64,000 bases of DNA from Acidobacteriota bacterium (lineage in GTDB: Bacteria > Acidobacteriota > Terriglobia > Terriglobales > Acidobacteriaceae). The notes below the pieces were generated by a model. The model did no database searches, was not told the DNA's origin, and saw nothing but the letters and a program-made list of their open reading frames with translations. A program made the translations under genes and the position numbers. Each line of letters begins with the position of its first letter. The stretch's first letter is position 1. The stretch is from the NCBI GenBank assembly GCA_031296115.1, contig JARLGI010000027.1:124001-188000 (forward strand), read 5' to 3'. Below, one piece after another: positions 45,693 through 53,261 of the stretch.

Positions 45693-46175
45693 TCACAGCT
45701 TCTGCAGGTACTCCACAACCTCCGGGCTGGTCCACTCCTGGGCTCCGATAAACTTCCGCACGATCTTGCCATCGCGGTCGATCACGAAGGTCTCGGGAAA
45801 CTTGAACGTCCCGTAGAGCTCGTTGCTGCGCTTGGTGTCGCGGACGGTCAACAGATCGACGTTGTGGTCCTTGACGAACTGCTTATAGGCGGCATCGTCG
45901 TCATCCTCACTGACGGCCAGGATGGTAACCTTGTCGCCGAGCTGTTTCTGCAACGCCACCAGCGAGGGCATCTCCTGGATGCAGGGCGGGCACCATGTAG
46001 CCCAGAAGTTGAGCAGCACGGGCTTGCCGCGAAACTGGCTCAGAGCAACCGTCTTCGAGCCATCGGGGATGGTGAAATCGGGAGCGGCATTGCCGATGCG
46101 CGGTGGGTGAGCGCTGTTGCAGGCAGCGGGGAGGAAGAGAGCGAGGATGGCGATGAAGGATAAAGAGCGGTTCAC
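45693..46175 (-). CDS. TlpA/ResA-like thioredoxin lipoprotein
   Basis: A 160-residue thiol-disulfide protein. The N-terminus ends in the lipobox LPAAC, so it is probably anchored to a membrane facing the periplasm. APDFTIPDG and LLNFWATWCPPCIQEMPSL give the CPPC active site; FPETFVIDRDGKIV holds the cis-Pro region. TlpA/ResA proteins reduce or exchange disulfides on cytochrome c or metal-centre proteins. It is convergent with the copper ATPase gene, which may be coincidental. Confidence 0.92.
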   Translation of the reverse strand: MNRSLSFIAILALFLPAACNSAHPPRIGNAAPDFTIPDGSKTVALSQFRGKPVLLNFWATWCPPCIQEMPSLVALQKQLGDKVTILAVSEDDDDAAYKQFVKDHNVDLLTVRDTKRSNELYGTFKFPETFVIDRDGKIVRKFIGAQEWTSPEVVEYLQKL

Positions 46176-46245
46176 GAATCTATAATAATTGAGACAGCAA
46201 GGACTCTGCCGTCCCCACGGGACTCGTAGGCGTCATCAACATTCA

Positions 46246-46265
46246 CCCAGCGGTGAAGCGCTGGG
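46246..46265. repeat. Small GTGAAG-loop hairpin
   Basis: CCCAGCG (46246-46252) and CGCTGGG (46259-46265) flank a six-base loop in the spacer between the TlpA-like and GT2 genes. It resembles other short TGAA-loop hairpins in this window. Confidence 0.45.
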
Positions 46266-46357
46266 CTAAGCTCTTTCGCGCCTACGGCGCTGCGAAGGCA
46301 GCACGCCTGAATGCCGAGCGCTGATTGCCGAGTGTTCGCGCTCAGTCTGGTGTCACA

Positions 46358-47473
46358 ATGAACGCCGCGACGCCCACTCCCGAGGTTTCGGTCATCGTTC
46401 CGGCGCGGAACGAGGCGGATTGCCTTGCCGATTGCCTGCGGTCGCTGGTGGGGCAACCGGGCGCCAGCTACGAAGTCATCGTCGTTGACGACCATTCGAC
46501 GGACGGGACGCGGGCAATCGCGGAGAGTTTTTCAGCTCCGAACCTTTCGCAAGAGATACACACCAGTAATGTGCCCGGGTCCTCTTATCCCGCGGTGCGG
46601 GTCATCACTGCCGATGTTCTGCCTCCGGGCTGGAGCGGCAAATGCAATGCCGCGTTGAGCGGCGCGAAGGTCGCGAAAGGGAAGTGGCTGCTGTTCACCG
46701 ACGCCGACACAAGACACTCGGGCGATTCGATTGCGCGAGCATTGCGGGAAGCGCAGGAGTACGGCGCCGACATGCTGTCCTATTCGCCAAAGCAGGAGGT
46801 TGCCAGCTTCGCAGAGCGTGCCCTGATGCCTGTGATTTTTGCTGAGCTGGCTACGCAGTACCCGCCTAAGGCGGTCTCCGATCCTAAGTCCCCTGTGGCG
46901 GCAGCCAATGGGCAATATCTGCTGATCAAGCGCGAGGTGTACGACACCGTCGGCGGACATGCGGCGGTGGCAATGACCATCCTGGAAGACGTTGCATTGG
47001 CGAAGCTGGTAAAGCGCGCCGGCTATAAGCTGCGATTCCGTGTGTCCGACGCGGTAACGACCCGCATGTATCGCAGCGTCCCGCAGATGCTGGAAGGCTG
47101 GACGAAGAACCTGGCGCTGCTGTTTCCGCATGCTCCTTCCCTGGCCATGCTGAGGACGGCCGAGTTCGCACTGATCACTGGCGGTGCCCTGGCGGCACTG
47201 ACTGCAGGGCTCGAACGCAAGCCGTCGATGGCTGCTGCTGCCACGGCGGTGGCAGGCAGCACGTGGTTGTTCTTCCTGCGGCGCATTCGCCGAGCACATT
47301 TTGATTGGGTGTCAAACGCGCTGGCCATTTTCGGATTGCCGCTTTTCGCGGTTCTTTTGCTGAATTCCGACATCTCACATAGACGAGGGTCGGTGCGCTG
47401 GAAGGGTCGGGAGTACTCCCCCGGTGCAAAGACCGGATCGAGCGACGGAAATGCCGGCCTACGCTCCAGATGA
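46358..47473 (+). CDS. GT2 family glycosyltransferase (HpnB/CrtQ-like)
   Basis: About 371 residues. The GT-A domain begins EVSVIVPARNEAD, with VVDDHSTDGT and LFTDADTRH as nucleotide and metal sites, then ILEDVALAKLVKRAGY with the ED acid. WSGKCNAALSGAKVAKGKW and the hydrophobic C-terminal third with three likely helices resemble HpnB- or CrtQ-type enzymes that act on lipid or carotenoid acceptors. Starts in frame upstream exist (46325); ATG 46358 fits the fold start. The acceptor is not predictable. Confidence 0.85.
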   Translation: MNAATPTPEVSVIVPARNEADCLADCLRSLVGQPGASYEVIVVDDHSTDGTRAIAESFSAPNLSQEIHTSNVPGSSYPAVRVITADVLPPGWSGKCNAALSGAKVAKGKWLLFTDADTRHSGDSIARALREAQEYGADMLSYSPKQEVASFAERALMPVIFAELATQYPPKAVSDPKSPVAAANGQYLLIKREVYDTVGGHAAVAMTILEDVALAKLVKRAGYKLRFRVSDAVTTRMYRSVPQMLEGWTKNLALLFPHAPSLAMLRTAEFALITGGALAALTAGLERKPSMAAAATAVAGSTWLFFLRRIRRAHFDWVSNALAIFGLPLFAVLLLNSDISHRRGSVRWKGREYSPGAKTGSSDGNAGLRSR

Positions 47474-47520
47474 CAGCACATACGATAATCAACAAGGAAA
47501 ACTAGCCGTACCAGGAGAAC

Positions 47521-47931
47521 ATGGTCTATCTAACTCGGAAGTGTGAGTTTTCCGCGTCGCACTATTACCACAATCCAGGGTTCACGCCGGAGGAGAACCA
47601 GCGCGTATTCGGCAAGTGTGCCAACCTCAACGGTCACGGGCACAACTACACGCTGGAAGTCACGGTGAAAGGCGAAATAGATCCGCAGACCGGCTTCGTT
47701 GTGGACTTGAAGGAGTTAAAGGAAACGTTGAACCGCGAGGTGATCGAGGCGCTCGATCATCGTCATCTCAACAAGGAAGTGCCCGAGTTCGCCACGCGCA
47801 TTCCGACAACCGAGAACCTGGCAATCGCCATCTGGCAGCGGTTGGAAAGTAAGTTGAACGTTGCAAAGCTGCATCGTGTGCGCGTGTACGAACTGCCAGA
47901 CCTGTTCGTCGATTTCTACGGTGAAACATGA
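47521..47931 (+). CDS. 6-pyruvoyl/6-carboxy-tetrahydropterin synthase (PTPS/QueD family), copy 1
   Basis: A 136-residue zinc enzyme. The zinc ligands are H14 (FSASH), H39 and H41 (NGHGHNY), and the catalytic Cys33 lies in GKCANLNGHGHNY. That arrangement (Cys six before the HGH) and GEIDPQTGFVVDLKELK resemble eukaryotic PTPS more than E. coli QueD, where Cys is closer to HGH. The reaction on dihydroneopterin triphosphate gives pyruvoyl- or carboxy-tetrahydropterin. Its ATGA overlap with the second copy implies coupled translation. Confidence 0.88.
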   Translation: MVYLTRKCEFSASHYYHNPGFTPEENQRVFGKCANLNGHGHNYTLEVTVKGEIDPQTGFVVDLKELKETLNREVIEALDHRHLNKEVPEFATRIPTTENLAIAIWQRLESKLNVAKLHRVRVYELPDLFVDFYGET

Positions 47932-48350
47932 AGGCACACCTGACGCGGCGCTACATTTTTTCAGCTTCGCACCGTTTGCATAGCGAGGCGCTGTCGGAGG
48001 CCGAGAACCGCGCTACCTATGGCAAGTGCAATAATCCGCATGGACATGGCCACAACTACGCGCTGGAGGTCACCGTCAGCGGGCATGTGAACCAGCAAAC
48101 GGGGATGATCTGCAACCTCTTGGACCTGGATGACGCGGTGCAACGCGAGATTATCGAGCGCTTCGATCATGACAATTTGAATGTGCGTCCAGAATTTGAG
48201 GCTATCGTGCCAACTACGGAAAACCTCAACGAGGTCATCTTCCGGATTCTGAAGCAAAGCTTCAAGGCGGCTCATCTTGAGAAGGTGCGGCTGGAAGAGA
48301 CTATGATGAACAGCTTCGAGTATGCGGGCGGCACGGAGTTGCGAGTTTAG
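47928..48350 (+). CDS. PTPS/QueD family protein, copy 2
   Basis: A 140-residue paralogue of the preceding gene. H15, H40 and H42 and Cys34 (GKCNNPHGHGHNY) are kept, as are DHDNLN and TTENL, so it should be active. GHVNQQTGMICNLLDL is again of the eukaryotic PTPS kind. The sequences differ throughout, so this is an old duplication and not an assembly copy. The start overlaps copy 1 by four bases, and folE follows after 12 bases. Two copies may have diverged in product. Confidence 0.88.
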   Translation: MKAHLTRRYIFSASHRLHSEALSEAENRATYGKCNNPHGHGHNYALEVTVSGHVNQQTGMICNLLDLDDAVQREIIERFDHDNLNVRPEFEAIVPTTENLNEVIFRILKQSFKAAHLEKVRLEETMMNSFEYAGGTELRV

Positions 48351-48362
48351 TACTTGATAACC

Positions 48363-48962
48363 ATGAAAGATCTTATCGAAATTCCGACTCTAACCAGCGC
48401 CAGTTTTGAAGAACTGGCGCGCGAAATGCTCGTTCGCCTGGGCGAGCAGCCCAGCCGCGAAGGGCTAATCAGTACCCCGGAGCGCTACACCAAGGCCCTG
48501 AAATACCTCACGAAGGGCTATAACGAAGACCCGGAAGAGATCCTGAAGGGCGCACTGTTTACGGTGGATTACGACGAAATGGTGATCGTGAAGGACATCG
48601 AGATGTTCTCGCTTTGCGAGCACCACGTTCTGCCGTTTTTTGGTAAGGTGCACGTTGCCTACATCCCCAAGGGCAGGGTCATTGGGCTTAGTAAGACCGC
48701 ACGGCTGGTAGAGGTGTTTGCCCGCCGGCTGCAGGTGCAGGAGCGGCTGACGGTGCAGATTGCGGAGACTATCCAGAACACCATCCAGCCGCTGGGGGTG
48801 GGCGTAGTGATCGAAGCCCGCCATCTATGCATGATGATGCGCGGGGTCGAGAAGCAGCACTCCGCTACGGTCACGTCGTCCATGCTGGGCGCGTTCCGCG
48901 CGCAGCAGACGCGGCAGGAATTCCTCAGTCTTATCAATCACGAGAACAGCAACGGTATCTAG
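48363..48962 (+). CDS. folE: GTP cyclohydrolase I
   Basis: A 199-residue FolE. The zinc site is [20 protein letters not shown] with the second ligand in [47 protein letters not shown] and VTSSMLGAF are family blocks. It converts GTP to dihydroneopterin triphosphate, the direct substrate of the two upstream PTPS proteins. ATG 48363 chosen; TTG 48354 also in frame. The SDR gene begins three bases after the stop. Confidence 0.96.
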   Translation: MKDLIEIPTLTSASFEELAREMLVRLGEQPSREGLISTPERYTKALKYLTKGYNEDPEEILKGALFTVDYDEMVIVKDIEMFSLCEHHVLPFFGKVHVAYIPKGRVIGLSKTARLVEVFARRLQVQERLTVQIAETIQNTIQPLGVGVVIEARHLCMMMRGVEKQHSATVTSSMLGAFRAQQTRQEFLSLINHENSNGI

Positions 48963-48965
48963 GCC

Positions 48966-49735
48966 ATGGCTGCGAAGAAGACGTAGTTGCCCTCCAAGAA
49001 ATCAAAGTCAGGCTTGCGCTTGCGGGGGCAAGTTGCAGTCGTGACCGGCGGTAGTCGCGGGATCGGCTATGCGATTGCTCGTGCGTTGGCCGCTGAAGGC
49101 TGTAATGTCGTGATTACCGGTCGCCCTGCGGCAATGCTCAATCAAAGTGCCGCGCAGATGGCCAAGTCGGTGGGAACCAGAGGTCAGTCGCAGATTGTTC
49201 CCCTCGTCTGCGATGTGCGCGATCCCGAGTTGGTTGGGGACCTGACGTAAAGAAACGCCTCGGCAAGGTGGATGTGCTGGTCAACAACGCCGGGACCGCA
49301 CAGCCACTGGGTGCCATCGAGCAGACCAGCATCGAGTTGTGGCGCGGGTTGATGGATACCAATCTTACCGGGTTGTTCCTCTGCAGCCGTGCGGCTCTGC
49401 CGCTGATGAAGGCCGGAGCAACCGTCGTGAACAATCTGTCGGTCGCCGCGAAGACCGTGTTCCCCAATTTCGCTGCGTATAACACCTTGAAGCACGGTGC
49501 GCTTGGATTCACCCTTTCGCTGCGCGAAGAACTGATGCCGCGCGCCATTCGCATAGTCGCCTTGATGCCCGGCGCTACCGACACCGATCTGTGGCAGCAG
49601 TTCTGGCCGGATGCTCCGCGTGAACGCATGATCGATGTGTTCAGCGTCGCGCAAGCAGTGCTCTACGCCGCATTGCTGCCGCCGGGCGCGAACCTGTCAG
49701 AACTGGTGCCGACGCCCACGGGGGGAGCGTTGTAG
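48966..49735 (+). pseudogene. Short-chain dehydrogenase/reductase with an early amber codon and a frameshift
   Basis: From ATG 48966 the frame reads MAAKKT then TAG (48984-48986) and continues in the same frame to VAVVTGGSRGIGYAIARALA (Rossmann TGxxxGIG). Near 49244-49248 it shifts: after DPELVGDL the continuation VKKRLGKVDVLVNNAG (NNAG) and a later YNTLKHG (YxxxK) are in another frame. A TTG after the amber codon could restart translation, but the frameshift still splits the protein. Sited directly after folE and two PTPS genes, it could have been a sepiapterin-reductase-like SDR; that role is inference. Confidence 0.8.
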
Positions 49736-49893
49736 GAAGCGACTGGCAGCTAGCAATCAGGCAACCGTCCAGCAGGGAATTACATTCATCGCGCCAATCG
49801 AGTTGCGTGAGAGCCACCGTTTAGCGGGTTTAGAATTGCCCACCGGCTGAATGGGTTTGCTACTTGCTGGCCACTAGTTGCTAGTTGCTTTCT

Positions 49894-50643
49894 CTACATC
49901 CCGTAGTGATAGCGTCGCGCGCTGGCAGGGAAGAGCTTTATCAGTAGCATGCCTGCGAGGAAGCCGCCAACGTGGGCCCAGAAGGCGATGCCACCGGAGC
50001 TGCCGCTGTGCGTAGCGATGGACGTGGCGGCCCCGCTGATGAACTGGGCCACAAACCAGTAGCCTAGCACGATCCACGCCGGCAGCCATACGAAGAACAC
50101 GAAGAAAAGCGGCACCAGCGTCAGCACGCGCGCTCGTGGATACAGCAGGAAGTAGGCGCCCATGACACCTGCGATGGCCCCGCTGGCGCCGACGGTGGGT
50201 ATAGTTGAACCCGCATTCAACACGGTATGGAACAGTGCCGCGGCCACTCCGCAGATGAGGTAAAAGAGCAGGTACATGCCGTGGCCAAGACGGTCCTCCA
50301 CGTTGTCGCCGAAAATCCATAGCGCCCACATGTTGAAGATGAGGTGCAGCCACGAGCCGTGGAGGAACATGGAGGTGAAAATCGGCAGCACCGCGCCTAT
50401 GGTCGGCACGTAGCGCGTGCCGAGCTGCGACACCAGGTCCCAAGGCACATAGCCATGATTGAACAGCACGACAGTCAGCCGTGCCGGAACTACTCCCAAC
50501 TGGAAGAGCAACTGGTTGGCTGCCCGCGCGCTTTGCTGCGAGAGCACCCACTCGTACAGAAAGATGACGGTGTTCAGCGCCACCAGCGTGTAGTTCACGT
50601 AGGGCGTACTGACTCGAGGTGCGTCGTCCTTCAGGGGGATCAT
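49894..50643 (-). CDS. Rhomboid family intramembrane serine protease
   Basis: A 249-residue protein with six to seven helices. GASGAIAGVMGAYFLLYP carries the catalytic Ser in GxSG, and FWAHVGGFLAGM the catalytic His. LHGSWLHLIFNMWALWIFG is the conserved L1/helix 2 block with HxxxN. Rhomboids cleave transmembrane substrates. The protein is divergent from truB across a 110-base spacer. Confidence 0.94.
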   Translation of the reverse strand: MIPLKDDAPRVSTPYVNYTLVALNTVIFLYEWVLSQQSARAANQLLFQLGVVPARLTVVLFNHGYVPWDLVSQLGTRYVPTIGAVLPIFTSMFLHGSWLHLIFNMWALWIFGDNVEDRLGHGMYLLFYLICGVAAALFHTVLNAGSTIPTVGASGAIAGVMGAYFLLYPRARVLTLVPLFFVFFVWLPAWIVLGYWFVAQFISGAATSIATHSGSSGGIAFWAHVGGFLAGMLLIKLFPASARRYHYGM

Positions 50644-50753
50644 GGATGTGTCTTACAGATGCGGCAGGGAAGCCAGTTCCCTGGAAAATCTCCCGGCGAT
50701 TGGCGGCAGGCCAGTTGACCAAACAATCGTCGAACCTCCACGATAGCAGAAGG

Positions 50754-51635
50754 ATGCCCATCAACGGTGTACTGGTAGTGGACAAGCCGGCCGTTTGGAC
50801 CTCGCACGATGTGGTGGCGCGCATGAGGCGCATGACAGGCGAGCGCTCCATCGGACACCTCGGCACCTTGGACCCCATGGCGACCGGTGTCCTGCCGCTG
50901 GTGTTGGGCAGGATGACGCGCCTCTGCCAGTTTTACAGCTCAGCCGAGAAGGCTTACGAAGGCACGATTCAGCTGGGCTGGGCGACCGACACCTATGATG
51001 CTGACGGTGAGCCATCAGGATCGCCCCAGGAAGCTCATGTAACACTTGAAGAGCTTACCGCACTGACTACCTCATTTGTGGGGCATATTCAGCAGGTTCC
51101 GCCGCCGTTTTCAGCCAAGAAGATCAAAGGCCTACCCGCCTATAAGCTGGCCCGCAAGGGGCAGGAGGTCGAGCTTAAGCCGGTCGAAGTCGAGGTGAAG
51201 CAGTTCTCGGTGTTGGGAATGGAAGACGACCTGGTTCGGTTTCAGACCCGTGTGTCGTCAGGAAGCTACGTTCGCAGCCTGGCGCACGAACTGGGACAAA
51301 GGCTGGGCTGTGGGGCGCACCTGGCGTCCCTCAGGCGCACTGCGGCGGCGGAGTTTTCCATCGAACAGAGCCACACACTAGAGGCTATCGCAGAAACCGC
51401 CGCTCAAGGCCGCCTCGACGAGCTAATGGTGCACCCTCGATGCGTCTTACCGGCCATCCCGTCGGTCACCGCTGACAACGAGGCGATTGGCAGAATCCGC
51501 CACGGCCGCACCGTAAACCTGCCGGAGATGTCGCAATCGCCCTGGGTCAAGGTATTCGCCGGCCAAGCCGAGCTAATCTGCCTCGCCAGCCGGGTTGCGG
51601 GAACGCTGTTCCATCCCAAGGTCGTGCTGCTATAG
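50754..51635 (+). CDS. truB: tRNA pseudouridine-55 synthase
   Basis: A 293-residue TruB. NGVLVVDKPAVWTSHDVV, then GHLGTLDPMATGVLP with catalytic Asp40, and YEGTIQLG, VPPPFSAKKIKG and SSGSYVRSLAHELG are all family motifs. It makes psi-55 in the T-loop of tRNAs. ATG 50754 chosen; an in-frame GTG-type extension upstream is out of family. C-terminal PUA-like tail present. Confidence 0.95.
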   Translation: MPINGVLVVDKPAVWTSHDVVARMRRMTGERSIGHLGTLDPMATGVLPLVLGRMTRLCQFYSSAEKAYEGTIQLGWATDTYDADGEPSGSPQEAHVTLEELTALTTSFVGHIQQVPPPFSAKKIKGLPAYKLARKGQEVELKPVEVEVKQFSVLGMEDDLVRFQTRVSSGSYVRSLAHELGQRLGCGAHLASLRRTAAAEFSIEQSHTLEAIAETAAQGRLDELMVHPRCVLPAIPSVTADNEAIGRIRHGRTVNLPEMSQSPWVKVFAGQAELICLASRVAGTLFHPKVVLL

Positions 51636-51644
51636 CCGGAGATA

Positions 51645-52170
51645 TTAATAAGGCCAATGCTCGATCACCCATGAGGCAATCTCTTCCGACCGAGCCTCAC
51701 AGGCTTGTAGGGTCCACTCAGAATATTTCTCCGCGAACTTCCGCGCAGCCTTAAAGCTTGAATCTTCAGAATAAACAAGCCTTTTTCCTCATATAAACCA
51801 TTACCAAGACTCTGATTCATTTCCTGGGACAGCGGAAGCAGGTTGGCAAGGAGATGCTTCATCGTCTCATGTGTTCGTGGGTGAAGACCTGAAACCATCC
51901 GTCGACGGGGTTGTTTGGCAGAACGTGCTCTATCCAAAGGTTCAATCCCCGGCTGGTCGCCTCCGAGGGATCGATTCCACATTGAGGAACCGTTAAGCGG
52001 CCGCTTCAAGACCGCCGCGCGCACATCCTCGTTTCCCGGCCATGTGACAGTTTTGTGTCTCCGGATCTCCTTACTGACTTTTTCGGGCGTCGGTGCACCC
52101 TTGCAATCAGTCCAAAGCTCTTGAACAGGGAAAGGTAATCCTGGCGCTCGATAGCGAGTCTCCAGGCCGG
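51645..52170 (-). pseudogene. Remnant of a DUF1524/HNH protein (GmrSD-like C-terminus)
   Basis: Pieces in successive frames, all minus strand, add up to a DUF1524 domain: ELWTDCKGAPTPEKVSKEI and TWPGNEDVRAAVLKRPL; then LNLWIEHVLPNNPVDGW with VFTHEHMRR (the EHhhP/HNH core); then KHLLANLLPLSQEMNQSLG (usual GNLxLLsxxxN block); then FKAARKFAEKYSEWT to EEIASWVIEHWPY-stop at 51645. At least three frame changes and loss of the N-terminus mark it as decayed. Related intact proteins are DUF262/DUF1524 modification-dependent nucleases. The rest to 52262 shows no gene. Confidence 0.7.
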
Positions 52171-52262
52171 GCGGTGTCTAGACAACTGCGCAATGTCCGA
52201 TAACAGATATTATGTTAAGCAAGATGCGCAGCCCATAAATCGAGCCTTTCGAGTTGGGGCCT

Positions 52263-52577
52263 CTAGGCCGTCGGGGTTAGCAACTCCGCCAGTTCCCCGC
52301 GGAAGCGCCGCAGGGCCTCTAACCTCTCCGGAGTGGCTTCCACGATCTCAGACTTCGCCTGGAAGACCTGGCGGCCGCCTTTCTCCACAAGCACGCCCAG
52401 GGCTTCCCCCATACGCCATCCGGGAGTGCCAATCATCTGCATACCCGTCGGGGTGGACTGCAGCAAGGCGATGCAGCCGTCGCGGACGACGCCCACTGCC
52501 CGCGGATAGCGCTCGAAGGTCCGGAGTTCGAATCCCGCCAGGTAGATGCGTTGTAGTTGTTCGGCAGGATCGGGCAT
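52263..52577 (-). CDS. Conserved hypothetical protein
   Basis: A 104-residue soluble protein without recognised domain. It begins MPDPAEQLQRIYLAGFELRT and has MQMIGTPGWRMGEALGVLVEKGG, then a charged helix ATPERLEALRRFRGEL. No cysteine cluster, signal or membrane segment (one Cys in DGCIAL). Coding bias and a clean frame support a gene. The start ATG 52577 lacks a strong ribosome site. It lies between a decayed nuclease and the bifunctional-nuclease gene, without clear operon partner. Confidence 0.55.
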   Translation of the reverse strand: MPDPAEQLQRIYLAGFELRTFERYPRAVGVVRDGCIALLQSTPTGMQMIGTPGWRMGEALGVLVEKGGRQVFQAKSEIVEATPERLEALRRFRGELAELLTPTA

Positions 52578-52603
52578 GGGGAGAATTTTCCCGGATGAGT
52601 GTC

Positions 52604-52621
52604 ACCGGCCTAAAGGCCGGT
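52604..52621. repeat. TAAA-loop hairpin in a repeat-like spacer
   Basis: ACCGGCC (52604-52610) and GGCCGGT (52615-52621) enclose TAAA. Further along, GGGTCTGAAGGCCC has a similar form. No T-run on the minus strand, so it is a weak terminator candidate; it resembles the dispersed short hairpins elsewhere in the window. Confidence 0.45.
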
Positions 52622-52708
52622 TCATTTTCCTTGAGGGCGTCTCGACGCGGGTCTGAAGGCCCGCTCTACCCGAACCCATTATTCTTGCGCGGCCGCGGAT
52701 TGTTCCGC

Positions 52709-53194
52709 CTACATCTTGTAGCGACCGAGGTCGTCTTCGCCCAGGCTCTCCAGGTACTTTCGCAGATCGTCGCTCGAGACCCGGTCGCTCACGTTGGTAG
52801 CTTGCTTGCTGTTCTTCAGCACCTCGTCTTCGACGAAGATGGGGCAATCCATACGCAACGCAAGGGCTAGGGCGTCCGACGGCCGCGAATCGATGCTGAT
52901 CATCTCGCCGCCGCGCTCCAGCCAGATTACGGCGAAGAACGTATCGTCCCGTAGCTCGGTGACGACTACCTTGCGGACCGTGGTCTCCAGCCCAATCAGC
53001 AGGTTCTTGAGCAGGTCATGGGTCATCGGCCGCGGCGTGGTAACTTTCTCGATCTCCAGCGCGATGGCGTTGGCCTCGTAGACGCCGACCCAGATCGGCA
53101 GTACTGCCTCCGTGCCCTGGTCTTTGAGGAGGACGATCGGCATGTTGGTCACGGGATCGATCATGAGCCCGCGAATTTTCATTTCGACTTCCAT
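52709..53194 (-). CDS. Bifunctional nuclease (BFN/DUF151) domain protein
   Basis: A 161-residue protein with the DUF151 domain, seen as MIDPVTNMPIVLLKDQ, LPIWVGVYEANAIALEIE and SIDSRPSDALALALR. Related plant proteins cut DNA and RNA; Thermotoga and mycobacterial homologues are structurally known but poorly understood. In bacteria they often sit near tRNA-modification genes, as here beside miaB. Cytosolic. The start may also be ATG at the fifth codon (53182). Confidence 0.9.
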   Translation of the reverse strand: MEVEMKIRGLMIDPVTNMPIVLLKDQGTEAVLPIWVGVYEANAIALEIEKVTTPRPMTHDLLKNLLIGLETTVRKVVVTELRDDTFFAVIWLERGGEMISIDSRPSDALALALRMDCPIFVEDEVLKNSKQATNVSDRVSSDDLRKYLESLGEDDLGRYKM

Positions 53195-53261
53195 CGTGCC
53201 TCCCCTGGGTGCTTGCCTTTTAATACTCTTCTTGTAGTACGCAGCGCAACCGGTTTGTGGA

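Noticed and set aside
47521-48350. Tandem PTPS genes as an assembly duplication
   Set aside because: The two proteins differ at many residues and in length, so they are true paralogues.
52193-52870. A 225-codon plus-strand frame
   Set aside because: Antisense to two minus-strand genes and rich in Arg/Ser/Pro, typical of a shadow frame.
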